The notes beneath the pieces are model-generated. The model was not told where the DNA came from and ran no database searches. It saw only the letters and a list, made by a program, of their open reading frames with translations. A program made the position numbers and the translations under genes. This document shows positions 16,894 to 25,373 of a stretch of 64,000 nucleotides of DNA, piece by piece. Position 1 is the stretch's first letter. The number at the start of each line of letters is the position of its first letter. Source of the stretch: Planctomycetota bacterium (GTDB lineage Bacteria; Planctomycetota; Planctomycetia; Pirellulales; PALSA-1355); assembly GCA_003389325.1 (NCBI GenBank), contig QQVE01000062.1, positions 58,515-122,514 on the forward strand, written 5' to 3'.

Positions 16894-19587
16894 TCAGGCT
16901 CCTGCACGCGGTAGGGAGAAAGAAAAGGTGACGCCGCGCCCTGGGTTGGGGCGTACCCACAGACGGCCGCCGTGGTCTTCGACGATCGAGCGGCTGATGG
17001 CCAAACCGATGCCAACGCCCTCGCGCTTGCTGGTGAAGAACGCGTCGAACACGCGCTCCAACTCGTCGTGCGCAATGCCTTCGCCGCAGTCCTCCACCGA
17101 GATCTGTACCTGCTCGCGGCTGGGACGCACGGAGATGGTCACGCGGCGGTCGTCGGCATCGTTGCCGGCCATCGCATCGCACGCGTTGCTCAGCAAGTTC
17201 ACCAGCACCTGTTGCACCTGGATCCGGTCGGCCGCGACGATCACCTCGGGCCCACGATCCCAGGCGATGCGGACGTTCTTCCAGCGGGTTTCGGTTTCGA
17301 GCAGGTCGAGCACCTCCTGGATCAGCCCGCCAATCTCGACGTCCGCGCGGCAGGGTTCGGCCTTGCGGGTAAACGAGCGCAGACCGCGGATCATTTCGGC
17401 CGCGCGATGCGTGTTGGTGGCGATCTTCTCAATCCACTCCCGCAGCTTGTCGTCGCCGCCGGGAGTGCCGATGGCCCGCACGCAACTCTCGGCATAGTTG
17501 CTGATAGCCGTCAGCGGTTGATTCAATTCGTGGGCGATGCCGGTGGCGATCTCGCCCATGGTGTTGAGCCGCGCGTAGTGGGCCAACTCGGCCTGGTGCA
17601 GCCGGGCCAGGTCCTCGGCCCGGCGCCTTTCAGAAATGTCCATCATCGAACCGACCATCCGCGTGGGCGTGCCGTCGGGGTCGGACATGACGAATCCGCG
17701 GTCGAACACGTCGGCGTAGCTGCCGTCGGCTCGGCGGAAACGATACTCGAAGGCGCATTGCCGCGATCCGCTGCCGTCGGCCGAGGGGATCTGGCTGAGA
17801 ACTCGCGCCCGATCGTCGGGATGCAAACGCTCAACCCACCAGTCCAAATCGGGCGAGATTTCTTCGGCGCCGTAGCCGAACACCGACTTGAAGGCCTTGC
17901 TGCGCCAGACGAAATCGCGCTTGAGGTCCCAGTCCCAAATCGCGTCGTGCGTGGCCTGTGCCGCCAGGCGGAAGCGTTCTTCGCTCTCGCGCAGTCGAGC
18001 CTCGGCGCGCTTCAACTGGGTCACATCGATAATCGACCCAACCATCCGCACCGGCTGGGCATCGTCGTCGAAGATTACGAATCCGCGGTCGTACACGTCG
18101 GCATAGGTGCCGTCGCGGCGCTGGAGACGATACTCGAACACCCACTTCTGCTGCCCGTCGACCGCGGTGCGAGGAATCTCGGCGAGGATGCGTTCGCGAT
18201 CGTCGGGATGAACGCGGCGGCGCCACCACTCGACGACCGTTTCACGATCGCTGTCGAAAGTGCCGAAGGTCTCCAGGTAAGCGTCGTTTTGCCAGAGTCG
18301 GTTCTCGCGCAAGTCCCAGTCCCAGAAAGCCTCGTTCGAGGCCGAGGCGATCAATTGAAACCGCTGATGGCTCTCGCGGAGTTGCTGCTCGGCCCGCTTG
18401 CGGTCGGTAATGTCCTGCCCATTGGCGAACCAGATGCCCTTGTCGACGTTGGGCACCGCTTCCCACAGAATCTCCTTGTAGTCGCCGTCGCGCGTGCGGA
18501 CCCGGGTTTCGACGCCCACGACGTGCTCGCCCTGGCGGAGCCGCATGCCCATCTGTGCCATGCGGTCCCGGTCGTCGGGATGGACCAGTTCGATCAGCCG
18601 ATGCGACATGGCGTCCTGCTCGGTGTGGCCCAGCACGCGCTGTACGTTGGGGTTCCAGCGCTTCATGTAGCCGTCGAATCCGCCGATGCACAGCAGCCGC
18701 ATCGATTGATCGGTGAGCTGGTCGCGTTCCTCCTCGGCCCTCTTGCGGTCGGTGATGTCGACCATCATGATCATCGCGCCGTGTTTGCGAGGATCGAACA
18801 GCGGGCTGGCCGAGAGCTTGTACCACTTCGTCGTGCCGTGCTCCTCGCTGCGATATTCCGTGTAGAACGGAGGGCTGTCTCCCCGCAACACGTTTCGCAG
18901 GCCGTGGGCAATCGTTTCGGCCTTGTCGCGATGCTGGGCGACCGCCGTGTCGCAGATCTCGAGGAAGTCGACGCCCGCGGTATGCTGGGCGCTCTGGTAG
19001 TAGGTTTCGTATGCGGCTTTGCGCCACGCGTCGTTGACCGCGCGAATCACGCCGTGCGGATCGAGCACCGCCAGACGCACCGGCAGCGCGTTGAGCACGC
19101 GCCGGTACGCGTCGGCATTGCTCGGTTGCGTTACGGCATGGCCATTGCGACTGAAGCGGGGACTTCGCGTGATGGCCTGGTAGATACGCTCGCACCACAG
19201 CTCGGGCGAAGTCGACGCCTTGGCCAGATAGTCGGCCGCGGCGCCTTTCATCGCTTCGGTGGCCCAATGCTCGCTGCCGCGATCGGTGACGATGACCACG
19301 GGCACCTCGGGAGCAGCCGCGCGGACCGCGTGGAGCACGTCCAACTCGTGGTCGACCGTATGCGACAGCTCGCTCACCACGACGTCGACTTTTTCGGAGG
19401 ACAGGATATCTCTGACCTCGGCAGGCGAGTCGGCTTCGAGCGTCTCCATCTCGCCGCCGGCGTGTACCAACGCCTCGCGCACGCGCTGGCGCCCAGCCGG
19501 GTCTTCATCCACCAGCAGCACGCGGAGAGTGCGGCCAGCGGCCCGCCCATTCGCAATCGTGGACTTTTCCAGGGACGATCCGGCCAT
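16894..19587 (-). CDS. Multi-PAS FixL-like sensor histidine kinase with an N-terminal pseudo-receiver
   Basis: 897 aa, no obvious membrane segment, so probably cytoplasmic. Order: receiver-like domain (20-140), four PAS units (roughly 158-285, 292-405, 413-535, 540-665; each ends in a DIT/DVT/DIS-type linker with R/K-RAE), HisKA (phospho-His686 in GIAHELNQPLTAISN), HATPase (N-box LVNLLSNACDA, G1 DCGEGI, G2 GVGIGLAIS). The receiver keeps the acidic pocket (VDEDP), Thr101 and Lys123, but the phospho-acceptor position is Glu73 (VVVSELS). PAS3 and PAS4 share the EAFWDWDL/DAIWDWDL start, which suggests duplication. Signal unknown; no heme-type PAS motif was confirmed. Confidence 0.94.
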   Translation of the reverse strand: MAGSSLEKSTIANGRAAGRTLRVLLVDEDPAGRQRVREALVHAGGEMETLEADSPAEVRDILSSEKVDVVVSELSHTVDHELDVLHAVRAAAPEVPVVIVTDRGSEHWATEAMKGAAADYLAKASTSPELWCERIYQAITRSPRFSRNGHAVTQPSNADAYRRVLNALPVRLAVLDPHGVIRAVNDAWRKAAYETYYQSAQHTAGVDFLEICDTAVAQHRDKAETIAHGLRNVLRGDSPPFYTEYRSEEHGTTKWYKLSASPLFDPRKHGAMIMMVDITDRKRAEEERDQLTDQSMRLLCIGGFDGYMKRWNPNVQRVLGHTEQDAMSHRLIELVHPDDRDRMAQMGMRLRQGEHVVGVETRVRTRDGDYKEILWEAVPNVDKGIWFANGQDITDRKRAEQQLRESHQRFQLIASASNEAFWDWDLRENRLWQNDAYLETFGTFDSDRETVVEWWRRRVHPDDRERILAEIPRTAVDGQQKWVFEYRLQRRDGTYADVYDRGFVIFDDDAQPVRMVGSIIDVTQLKRAEARLRESEERFRLAAQATHDAIWDWDLKRDFVWRSKAFKSVFGYGAEEISPDLDWWVERLHPDDRARVLSQIPSADGSGSRQCAFEYRFRRADGSYADVFDRGFVMSDPDGTPTRMVGSMMDISERRRAEDLARLHQAELAHYARLNTMGEIATGIAHELNQPLTAISNYAESCVRAIGTPGGDDKLREWIEKIATNTHRAAEMIRGLRSFTRKAEPCRADVEIGGLIQEVLDLLETETRWKNVRIAWDRGPEVIVAADRIQVQQVLVNLLSNACDAMAGNDADDRRVTISVRPSREQVQISVEDCGEGIAHDELERVFDAFFTSKREGVGIGLAISRSIVEDHGGRLWVRPNPGRGVTFSFSLPRAGA

Positions 19588-19889
19588 CGAAAATCACTCG
19601 AGCCTGGCCGCCGCAAGAAGCGCTTAAGGCGCCACATTTTGGCGGCAAACGGCAGCCCGCGACACCTGCGTCACACCGCTGCAAGAGGCCTCTTCGTTTG
19701 TGACGCATATCGGGCAATAGCTTGTTTCCTTCATGTTCCTCCCCCGGGGAAAGCCCGTCAAGTATGGGCGGGCCGCGACGCCTTGATTCACCGGGCGAAA
19801 TGCACAAAGATACTGGTTTGGTACCTAGTCACTCGGGCATGCCCCCTGCGAATCGGCAAGCGAGCGACTCCTCCGCCGCGTGGAACCCT

Positions 19890-20723
19890 ATGTTCGATCA
19901 AATTGAAAAACTCAAGCAGGACTACACGGACAAGTACGTCGAAGTCGACGGCTCCATCCCCGAGCTGGCCCGATTCGTGGGTCACGTGGGTCAGGTCAGA
20001 ACGGTCAACATGAGCGGTCGGGCGCTGGTGGAGTTCGAGGCTTGGAACAACATCGGCTGGTACGACATCGAGCTCGACTACTTGAAGGTGGTGCCCAAGC
20101 CCGACCCCAAGGCCGCGGCTGCCAAGATCGCTCCGAAGCCGGCCGCGAAACCGGCGGCCAAGCCTGCCGCGGCAGCCGGCGACAAGAAACTGTCGCCGCT
20201 TGAAATGGCCCGCATGCAAGGCGCCGCCAAACCCTCAGGCGCGAAGCCGGCCGGCGGCAAGAAATCGACGGCCGACATTCTGGCCGCCGCACGCGCGGGC
20301 AAGGGGGGAGGTGGCGGCGCGGCTACCGAGACGCCCAAGAGCCCGCCTGCCGGCGGAGGCAAGATGAGCACGGCCGATATCCTGGCCGCGGCGCGCGCCA
20401 AGAAGGGAGCCGGTACGGCGGAGCCGGAAGCCGAGGCCCCTGCCGCCGAACCCGCGAAGCCCGCTCCCAAGAGCGCGCCGGCCAGCGGAGGCAAGATGAG
20501 CACGGCCGACGTTCTCGCCGCAGCACGCGCAGGCAAGGCCGAGGCCCAAGCCGAGGCTCCCGCTGCCGAACCGGAAACCGAGCCGGAACCGGCGGCCGAG
20601 CCCGAGCCAGCCGCTGAAGCCCCCGAGCCGGCTGCCGAGAAGCCCGCTGGCTTTGCGCCCGGCGAAAAGCCGACGTCGGTCGCCGAGATTCTCGCCTGGT
20701 GCCGCGAGCACGACGGGAAGTAG
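19890..20723 (+). CDS. Hypothetical Ala/Pro/Lys-rich protein with repeated STADILAAARAGK units
   Basis: 277 aa. The N-terminal 68 residues look folded (GHVGQVRTVNMSGRALVEFE, NNIGWYDIELDYLKVV; a small beta-barrel or KOW/SH3-like module is possible). The rest is Ala/Pro/Glu/Lys linker holding a repeated 15-residue helix: KKSTADILAAARAGK (124-138), KMSTADILAAARAKK (158-172), KMSTADVLAAARAGK (202-216), with degenerate copies at 98-114 (KKLSPLEMARMQGAAK) and 260-276 (KPTSVAEILAWCREHDGK). I do not recognise the function; the layout looks like a scaffold with spaced binding helices. The ATG at 19890 begins the conserved-looking domain. Confidence 0.85.
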   Translation: MFDQIEKLKQDYTDKYVEVDGSIPELARFVGHVGQVRTVNMSGRALVEFEAWNNIGWYDIELDYLKVVPKPDPKAAAAKIAPKPAAKPAAKPAAAAGDKKLSPLEMARMQGAAKPSGAKPAGGKKSTADILAAARAGKGGGGGAATETPKSPPAGGGKMSTADILAAARAKKGAGTAEPEAEAPAAEPAKPAPKSAPASGGKMSTADVLAAARAGKAEAQAEAPAAEPETEPEPAAEPEPAAEAPEPAAEKPAGFAPGEKPTSVAEILAWCREHDGK

Positions 20724-20765
20724 AATCCCGCCGCCAGCGATAGAAGCCATGGAAGGTTTGCGCGC

Positions 20766-21638
20766 ATGCTCAGCGATCGAGTGCGAGCCGAACTCGCCCA
20801 GCTAGCCGTCTCCCGCGTACCACAGCGCGCCGAGCCCCGGCGCGTGCCGCCCCCCGCTCGGCCCGACGCCGACGCGCTAGAGCGCGAGCCGCATGCTCGC
20901 CGCTACGGCAATCACCACGGCGAACACTTGCGATTCTGCCGCCCGCTGGCGGAGCTGCTCCCCGGAGTCGAACGCCACGTGGCCGGGGCACTAGCCCGTC
21001 GCGGGGGTGCGCCCGCACGGCTGCACGCCGAATTAGCGTCCGCGGCGCGGCATTTTCCCGAGGCCACGCTGTTTATGGACCTGGAGACGTGCGGCTTTGC
21101 CGGTTCGCCCGTGTTCCTGGTGGGCCTGGTACGCTGCTCGGGCGGTTCGCTGGTGATCGACCAGTTACTGGCACGGCACTATGCCGAAGAGCGAGCGCTG
21201 CTGACGACGTTCTGGCAACTTGCCGCGGGCTGCCGCACGCTGGTCACGTTCAACGGCAAGAGCTTCGACTGGCCGATGGTGCTTGATCGCAGCCGGCGCC
21301 ATCTGTTGCACCGGACCGACGGCATCCGCTTTCCTCGCACGGCCGCGGCGAAAGCGAACCGCCCGCTGCCCGGGGGCGACACCTGGGTGCACTGCGATTT
21401 GTTGCATCATGCCCGGCGGCAGTGGAAGGGCCTGTTGCCGGACTGCAAGTTGCAGACGCTGGAGCAATACGTTTGCCGGCGTCGCCGCCGCGGCGATTTG
21501 GGCGGGGCGCACGTGCCGGCCGCCTACCACGACTTCGTGCGCACCGGCGCCCCCGCGGCGATGCGGTCGATCCTGCTGCACAACGCCCTGGACCTGGCGA
21601 CGCTCGTGCAGTTGACGTGCGTGCTGCTCGCGTGCTGA
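20766..21638 (+). CDS. YprB-type RNase H-like exonuclease
   Basis: 290 aa with a YprB_RNaseH_like domain (DEDD fold) from about residue 100. Metal-binding residues look complete: D105/E107 in FMDLETCGF, D168 in TFNGKSFDWPM, D211 in HCDLLHHARRQW, and D276 in LHNALDLATL. KLQTLEQYV precedes the last motif, as in the family. A 3'-5' exonuclease activity is predicted from these motifs. The first 95 residues are an Arg/Ala-rich extension. It is 42 bp downstream of the repeat-protein gene and may be co-transcribed with it. Confidence 0.86.
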   Translation: MLSDRVRAELAQLAVSRVPQRAEPRRVPPPARPDADALEREPHARRYGNHHGEHLRFCRPLAELLPGVERHVAGALARRGGAPARLHAELASAARHFPEATLFMDLETCGFAGSPVFLVGLVRCSGGSLVIDQLLARHYAEERALLTTFWQLAAGCRTLVTFNGKSFDWPMVLDRSRRHLLHRTDGIRFPRTAAAKANRPLPGGDTWVHCDLLHHARRQWKGLLPDCKLQTLEQYVCRRRRRGDLGGAHVPAAYHDFVRTGAPAAMRSILLHNALDLATLVQLTCVLLAC

Positions 21639-21662
21639 GTGCTTCGAGTTTCTGGGAGGGCG

Positions 21663-21707
21663 CAAAACAAAGGCCACGGCACACCCGCGAGGGACGTGTC
21701 CGTGGCC
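21663..21707 (-). terminator. Rho-independent terminator (minus strand)
   Basis: Arms at 21672-21684 and 21696-21707 (GGCCACGG, one bulged C, ACAC / GTGTCCGTGGCC) form a 12 bp stem with an 11-base loop. On the minus strand the stem is followed by TTTGTTTTG. On the plus strand it is followed by AGGTATAATC, so it terminates only leftward transcripts: either the RNA candidate to its right or read-through from the FlgM-like gene. Confidence 0.72.
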
Positions 21708-21953
21708 AGGTATAATCAAACCTCTAGCCCAATGCGACGGAGGAGTCGCTGCGAGAAGAGCGGGGCCAGACTGTGCTATGCACTAGCCTTTTGGTTGACC
21801 CAGGCTCACGCTTAAAGTAGGTCCTCCCGACGGATTACAGGCCAAAGAGGTTTGAAGTTCCCAATGTCTTTGTAGGCATCGACCGTGCTGCTGACAACTG
21901 CGACTTAGATCGGCAGTTTCGCCGGCCAGCTTGGGCCGATTTGTTCCGTAGCG
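21664..21953 (-). ncRNA. Candidate structured non-coding RNA, strand uncertain
   Basis: The interval 21639-22091 has no plausible coding frame but has dense secondary structure. A perfect 10 bp inverted repeat (TCAAACCTCT 21716-21725, AGAGGTTTGA 21846-21855) closes a domain of 140 bases that holds small hairpins (GTGC-TAT-GCAC; AGCCT...AGGCT). A TATAAT box on the minus strand (21965 down to 21960) would start an RNA near 21953, and the U-tailed terminator ends it near 21664. A TATAAT on the plus strand at 21711-21716 allows the opposite strand, but would cut into the closing stem. A 6S-like RNA is possible; the resemblance is weak. I recognised no tmRNA, SRP or RNase P core. Confidence 0.42.
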
Positions 21954-22091
21954 CAGGAAATTATACCCCGCACTCCGGTCCGGTTTTAGCCGAAAATGGC
22001 GGCCCGACCCGAAATGCAACGGGACCGGCCTTGGGCATAAGATTTGCCCGACCGCGCGGGCCGGACGGAAGGCGGGAACCGCAGGGAGGCC

Positions 22092-22286
22092 TTACCGCGG
22101 GTGTGACTGCGCCAAGTCACGCAACGAGGAGGATTGTTCGGTTTGCAATTGGTCGTATTCGCTCCACAGAAACGAGTCGACCGCTTCCTCGAGCTTTTCC
22201 AACGTTTCGTAGGTGCCGTCGGTAATCAGCCGCTTTAACTCGGCGATCTTCGCCTCGCGTGCGTCCGCGTCGGCAGAACGTGCCAT
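22092..22286 (-). CDS. Small FlgM-like protein
   Basis: 64 aa. The segment EAKIAELKRLITDGTYETLEKLEEAV resembles the C-terminal helix pair of FlgM (anti-sigma-28 factor; family pattern R..KI..LK..I..G.Y). FlgM binds the flagellar sigma factor FliA, but here no flagellar gene is close and the sequence is short, so the assignment is tentative. A strong GGAGGG ribosome-binding site 6 bases before the ATG supports a real gene. Confidence 0.68.
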   Translation of the reverse strand: MARSADADAREAKIAELKRLITDGTYETLEKLEEAVDSFLWSEYDQLQTEQSSSLRDLAQSHPR

Positions 22287-22531
22287 CGTTCACCCTCCGT
22301 TTGCTGCCCGCCTTGGGTTTAGCCACACTCCCTCAAGGCGCATTTCCAATCCTGGCAGGCCCCATGCTAGCAAAAGATCGCGGAAATGAAATCCGCTCCT
22401 GCGGCGGGTGCGAAAAACACGGCGCCGTTGGCGAAAAAAGCGCGGTTTCTTCGCGGGGAATGGTGCACGCGAACTTCTCGCCGGGCGATCCTTCGATGTG
22501 GAAAAAGTGTCAATTCCAACCGTCTTCGACA

Positions 22532-23515
22532 CTACTTCTCAATCACCCAGATGTTGCGATAGGCAACCGGATTGCCGTGATCCTGCAGCTTGAGCGGCCC
22601 CTTACCGGGCGCTTCGGTGGGAGCTCCGCCGGGCGTCAGGGTCGGTAGCTCGAAATCTTCGAAAATCGGCACGCCATTGTGCTTGACCGTCACCTTGGCG
22701 TTGGACGTTTTCTTGTCGCCCTCGAAGCGCGCCGCCGTAAAGTCGATGTCGTACGTCTGCCACGAAAGCGGCGGGTAGCACATGTTCACTGCCGGCTGCT
22801 GGATCTGGTAGAACCCGCCGCACTCGTTGTCTTTGCCCTCCAGACCGAACGAGTCGAGCACCTGGCACTCGTAGCGGTCCTGCAGGTAAACGCCGCTGTT
22901 GCCGCGGGCCTGGCCGCGAGCCTCGGGCATGAAGGGCGTGCGAAACTCCAGGTGCAGCGTGAAATCCTGGAAGTCGTCGGTGCCGATCACGCCGGCCATC
23001 AGGTTGCCGTCGACGAGCTTGCCGCCTTTCCAGTGGTCGGTGTCGTCGCCGTCGAACAGCACCACGGCCCCTTCGGGCGGCTCGGCCCCCAGCGTCGGAC
23101 TCTTGCGCTCGACCTTTTCCAGCGAGGCCAACTCGTTTCCGCCCGGATCGAGAATCTTCATCTTGCCGTCTTCGATCAAGGCCGATCCGCTATCACCAGT
23201 GAAGACGATCTTGCCGTCTTCGGTGACGCCGTCGGCTTCGAGTTGCGGTTGGCCGCGTTCCCAACCGTCGCCGGGTAGCCCGCCGAAGTAGAACACGCCA
23301 TGAAACTTGGCATCGCCCAGCGCGATCACCTGCGCGCCGACTTTGAGCGTTTCGGCCTGATCGGGCGACTTGAGCTCGCCTTGGTATTCGCCCTGGATGG
23401 CGAAATCGGGGCCGGCCTCAGCCGAGTTCGTGACGACGGCCGACGAATCCGCCGCCAGGGCCATGCTCGAAACTCCGCAGGCGATCACCGCCACCAACAA
23501 GCTCTGCCGCAACAT
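22532..23515 (-). CDS. Secreted DUF1080 (3-keto-disaccharide hydrolase-like) protein
   Basis: 327 aa with an N-terminal signal peptide (LLVAVIACGVSSMALA). The C-terminal 180 residues are a DUF1080 domain (concanavalin-like jelly roll): VVLFDGDDTDHWKGG, FTLHLEFRTPFMPEARGQARGN-type GNSGVYLQDRYECQVLDSFG, and PLKLQDHGNPVAYRNIWV. DUF1080 proteins are linked to glycoside breakdown. The first 150 residues (QVIALGDAKFHGVFYFGGLPG) are a separate domain repeatedly seen in front of DUF1080. ATG start. Confidence 0.92.
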   Translation of the reverse strand: MLRQSLLVAVIACGVSSMALAADSSAVVTNSAEAGPDFAIQGEYQGELKSPDQAETLKVGAQVIALGDAKFHGVFYFGGLPGDGWERGQPQLEADGVTEDGKIVFTGDSGSALIEDGKMKILDPGGNELASLEKVERKSPTLGAEPPEGAVVLFDGDDTDHWKGGKLVDGNLMAGVIGTDDFQDFTLHLEFRTPFMPEARGQARGNSGVYLQDRYECQVLDSFGLEGKDNECGGFYQIQQPAVNMCYPPLSWQTYDIDFTAARFEGDKKTSNAKVTVKHNGVPIFEDFELPTLTPGGAPTEAPGKGPLKLQDHGNPVAYRNIWVIEK

Positions 23516-23639
23516 ATCGCGATTCTCCTGAGAAGGTCATTCATCGGTGCGTTACGAGGTTCAGCGGCCTATTCTGACCACCGCAATCGCGCGCCGCAAG
23601 CGCTCAGCGCGGCGGCGGCCGCCGGACGCACCGATGCGC

Positions 23640-23678
23640 AAAAAGCAGGCCCGCGAAGTCGTCCCCCACGGGCCTGCT
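23640..23678 (-). terminator. Rho-independent terminator downstream of the DUF1501 gene
   Basis: Perfect 10 bp stem AGCAGGCCCG (23644-23653) / CGGGCCTGCT (23669-23678). Read on the minus strand it is followed by TTTTTGCGC. It lies about 25 bases past the stop codon of the DUF1501 gene, so it most likely ends that transcript. Confidence 0.78.
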
Positions 23679-23703
23679 GCATGCAATGTTGCGAATCGGG
23701 TCG

Positions 23704-25188
23704 CTAGGCGAAGAGGTTGTGCACGACTTCGGCTTTGACCAATTCGCGCGGCTGGTTCAGGTGGTTGTAGACGATCGTGGCCGGGTTGATGCCGATAGCG
23801 TGATAGACCGAGGCCAGGATCTCGATCGGGTGAACCGGATTGTCCAGCGGGGCCGACGCCGTGCCGTCGGACTTGCCGTAGACGAAGCCGCGCTTCGCGC
23901 CCCCGCCGGCCACGATGCCCGTGTAGCAGTACGGCCAGTGATCGCGTCCGTCGTCGTTGTTCGAGTTGCCCGAGGTGCTCACGCCACGCTGCGGGCTGCG
24001 GCCGAACTCGCCGATGGTCACGACCAGCGTATCCTCGAGCATGCCTCGCTCGTCCAGGTCGGAGATCAGCGCCGAAAGACCTGCGTCGAGCATGGGGGCC
24101 GACTGGTTGCGCATGCGGTTGGAAAGACCCGTGTGCACGTCCCAGGAATGGTTGTCTGAGTTGGCGACCTTAGGCCAGACCACTTCCACGACGCGCGTGC
24201 CGGCTTCCACCAGGCGGCGGGCCAGCAGGCAGCTCTGGCCAAACGTGTTGCGGCCGTAGCGGTCGCGGGTAGCATCGGTTTCGGCCTTCAGGTCGAAGGC
24301 CTCGCGGGCGCGGCCCGAGAGGATCAGGCCCAGGGCCTTGTCGTAGTACTCGTTCAGATCGTACTTGGCCACGGCCTTGTCGACCGCGGGCATGCCGTCG
24401 TTGATCAGGTCGCGGAGCCGGGCGCGGCGCTCGAGCCGGGCGCTGCTCACTTCCGGCCGTAGGTCCAAATCGTCGACCTTGATCCGCTCCATCTTTTCCA
24501 TATCCATGTCGTCGCCGGATGGATACAGATAGTAGGGATCGTAGGCGCGGCCCAGGAAGCCCGCGGTGCCGCCCTTGCCCACGACGTTGCTCTCTTGCAG
24601 CGGACGGGGCAGCATCACGAACGGCAGCATCGGCACCTCCGGCTGCTCGAGCCGGATGATGTTCGAGCCGAACGTGGGGAAATCTTTGGGCGACGGCGGC
24701 TCGAGCTGGCCCGAGGGGCTCACCTTGTCGGTGGTGTAGCCCGTGTGAATCTGGTAGATCGCCGCCGTGTGATTGAACAGGCCGTTGGGCGTATAGCTGA
24801 CTGAGCGGATCATGGTGAACTTGTCGTTCACCTGCGCGAGCTTCGGCAGCAGCTCCGTGAAGTTGACGCCCGGTAGCTTGGTGGGGATGGGATTGAACAC
24901 GCTCTTGACGTTGTCCGGCACATCCTGCTTCGGATCCCACAAGTCGAGATGGCTGGGCCCGCCCTGCAGGTAGACCATGATCACGCTCTTGGCCTTGTTC
25001 CAACCCGGTCCGCTGCCCGAAAAGGCTTCCGACGAATTGGTGGCCGCCTGGGCCTTCTGCAACTGCAGGACGTCGGCCAGCGAGAGCCCCAACAGCGACG
25101 CTCCCCCCACGCGCAACACGTCGCGGCGCGTCATGCCTAAGCCAGGATCACAAAGATCTTTGCCAAGCTGGCCGGGGATTCTGAGCAT
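23704..25188 (-). CDS. Secreted DUF1501 protein (sulfatase-like fold)
   Basis: 494 aa. A Tat-type N-terminus (MTRRDVLRVGGASLLGLSL) follows a short cytoplasmic lead. DUF1501 hallmarks are VIMVYLQGGPSHLDLWDPK, FTMIRSVSYTPNGLFNH, and GEFGRSPQRGV..NNDDGRDHWP. The family has an alkaline-phosphatase-like fold and is usually next to DUF1549/1553 proteins in planctomycetes; here its neighbour is DUF1080. Activity is not established. ATG start at 25188. Confidence 0.93.
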   Translation of the reverse strand: MLRIPGQLGKDLCDPGLGMTRRDVLRVGGASLLGLSLADVLQLQKAQAATNSSEAFSGSGPGWNKAKSVIMVYLQGGPSHLDLWDPKQDVPDNVKSVFNPIPTKLPGVNFTELLPKLAQVNDKFTMIRSVSYTPNGLFNHTAAIYQIHTGYTTDKVSPSGQLEPPSPKDFPTFGSNIIRLEQPEVPMLPFVMLPRPLQESNVVGKGGTAGFLGRAYDPYYLYPSGDDMDMEKMERIKVDDLDLRPEVSSARLERRARLRDLINDGMPAVDKAVAKYDLNEYYDKALGLILSGRAREAFDLKAETDATRDRYGRNTFGQSCLLARRLVEAGTRVVEVVWPKVANSDNHSWDVHTGLSNRMRNQSAPMLDAGLSALISDLDERGMLEDTLVVTIGEFGRSPQRGVSTSGNSNNDDGRDHWPYCYTGIVAGGGAKRGFVYGKSDGTASAPLDNPVHPIEILASVYHAIGINPATIVYNHLNQPRELVKAEVVHNLFA

Positions 25189-25373
25189 GGTCGGTTACCT
25201 CCGGTGGGACAGTCGATTGTGGGGGCGGGAGCTTCCAAGCGGTCGGCGGGAACATAGCGCAACACCCGGGGCGCAAAGCCCCACGTTCGGGCTACAGTCC
25301 ACCGGCAGTATAACGGTCCGCCGAGGTGAGTGTCAAACAACGAGCGACACCACGCAACAGGCGGCCGAAACTG

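Noticed and set aside
16972..20013. A 1013-codon plus-strand frame opposite the sensor kinase
   Set aside because: Antisense to a kinase with complete HisKA, HATPase and PAS motifs; the frame has no motif and is typical of GC-rich shadows.
22430..22460. Possible terminator of the DUF1080 gene (CGCG loop CGCG followed by TTTTTT on the minus strand)
   Set aside because: The stem is only 4 bp, so it is not listed as a feature.
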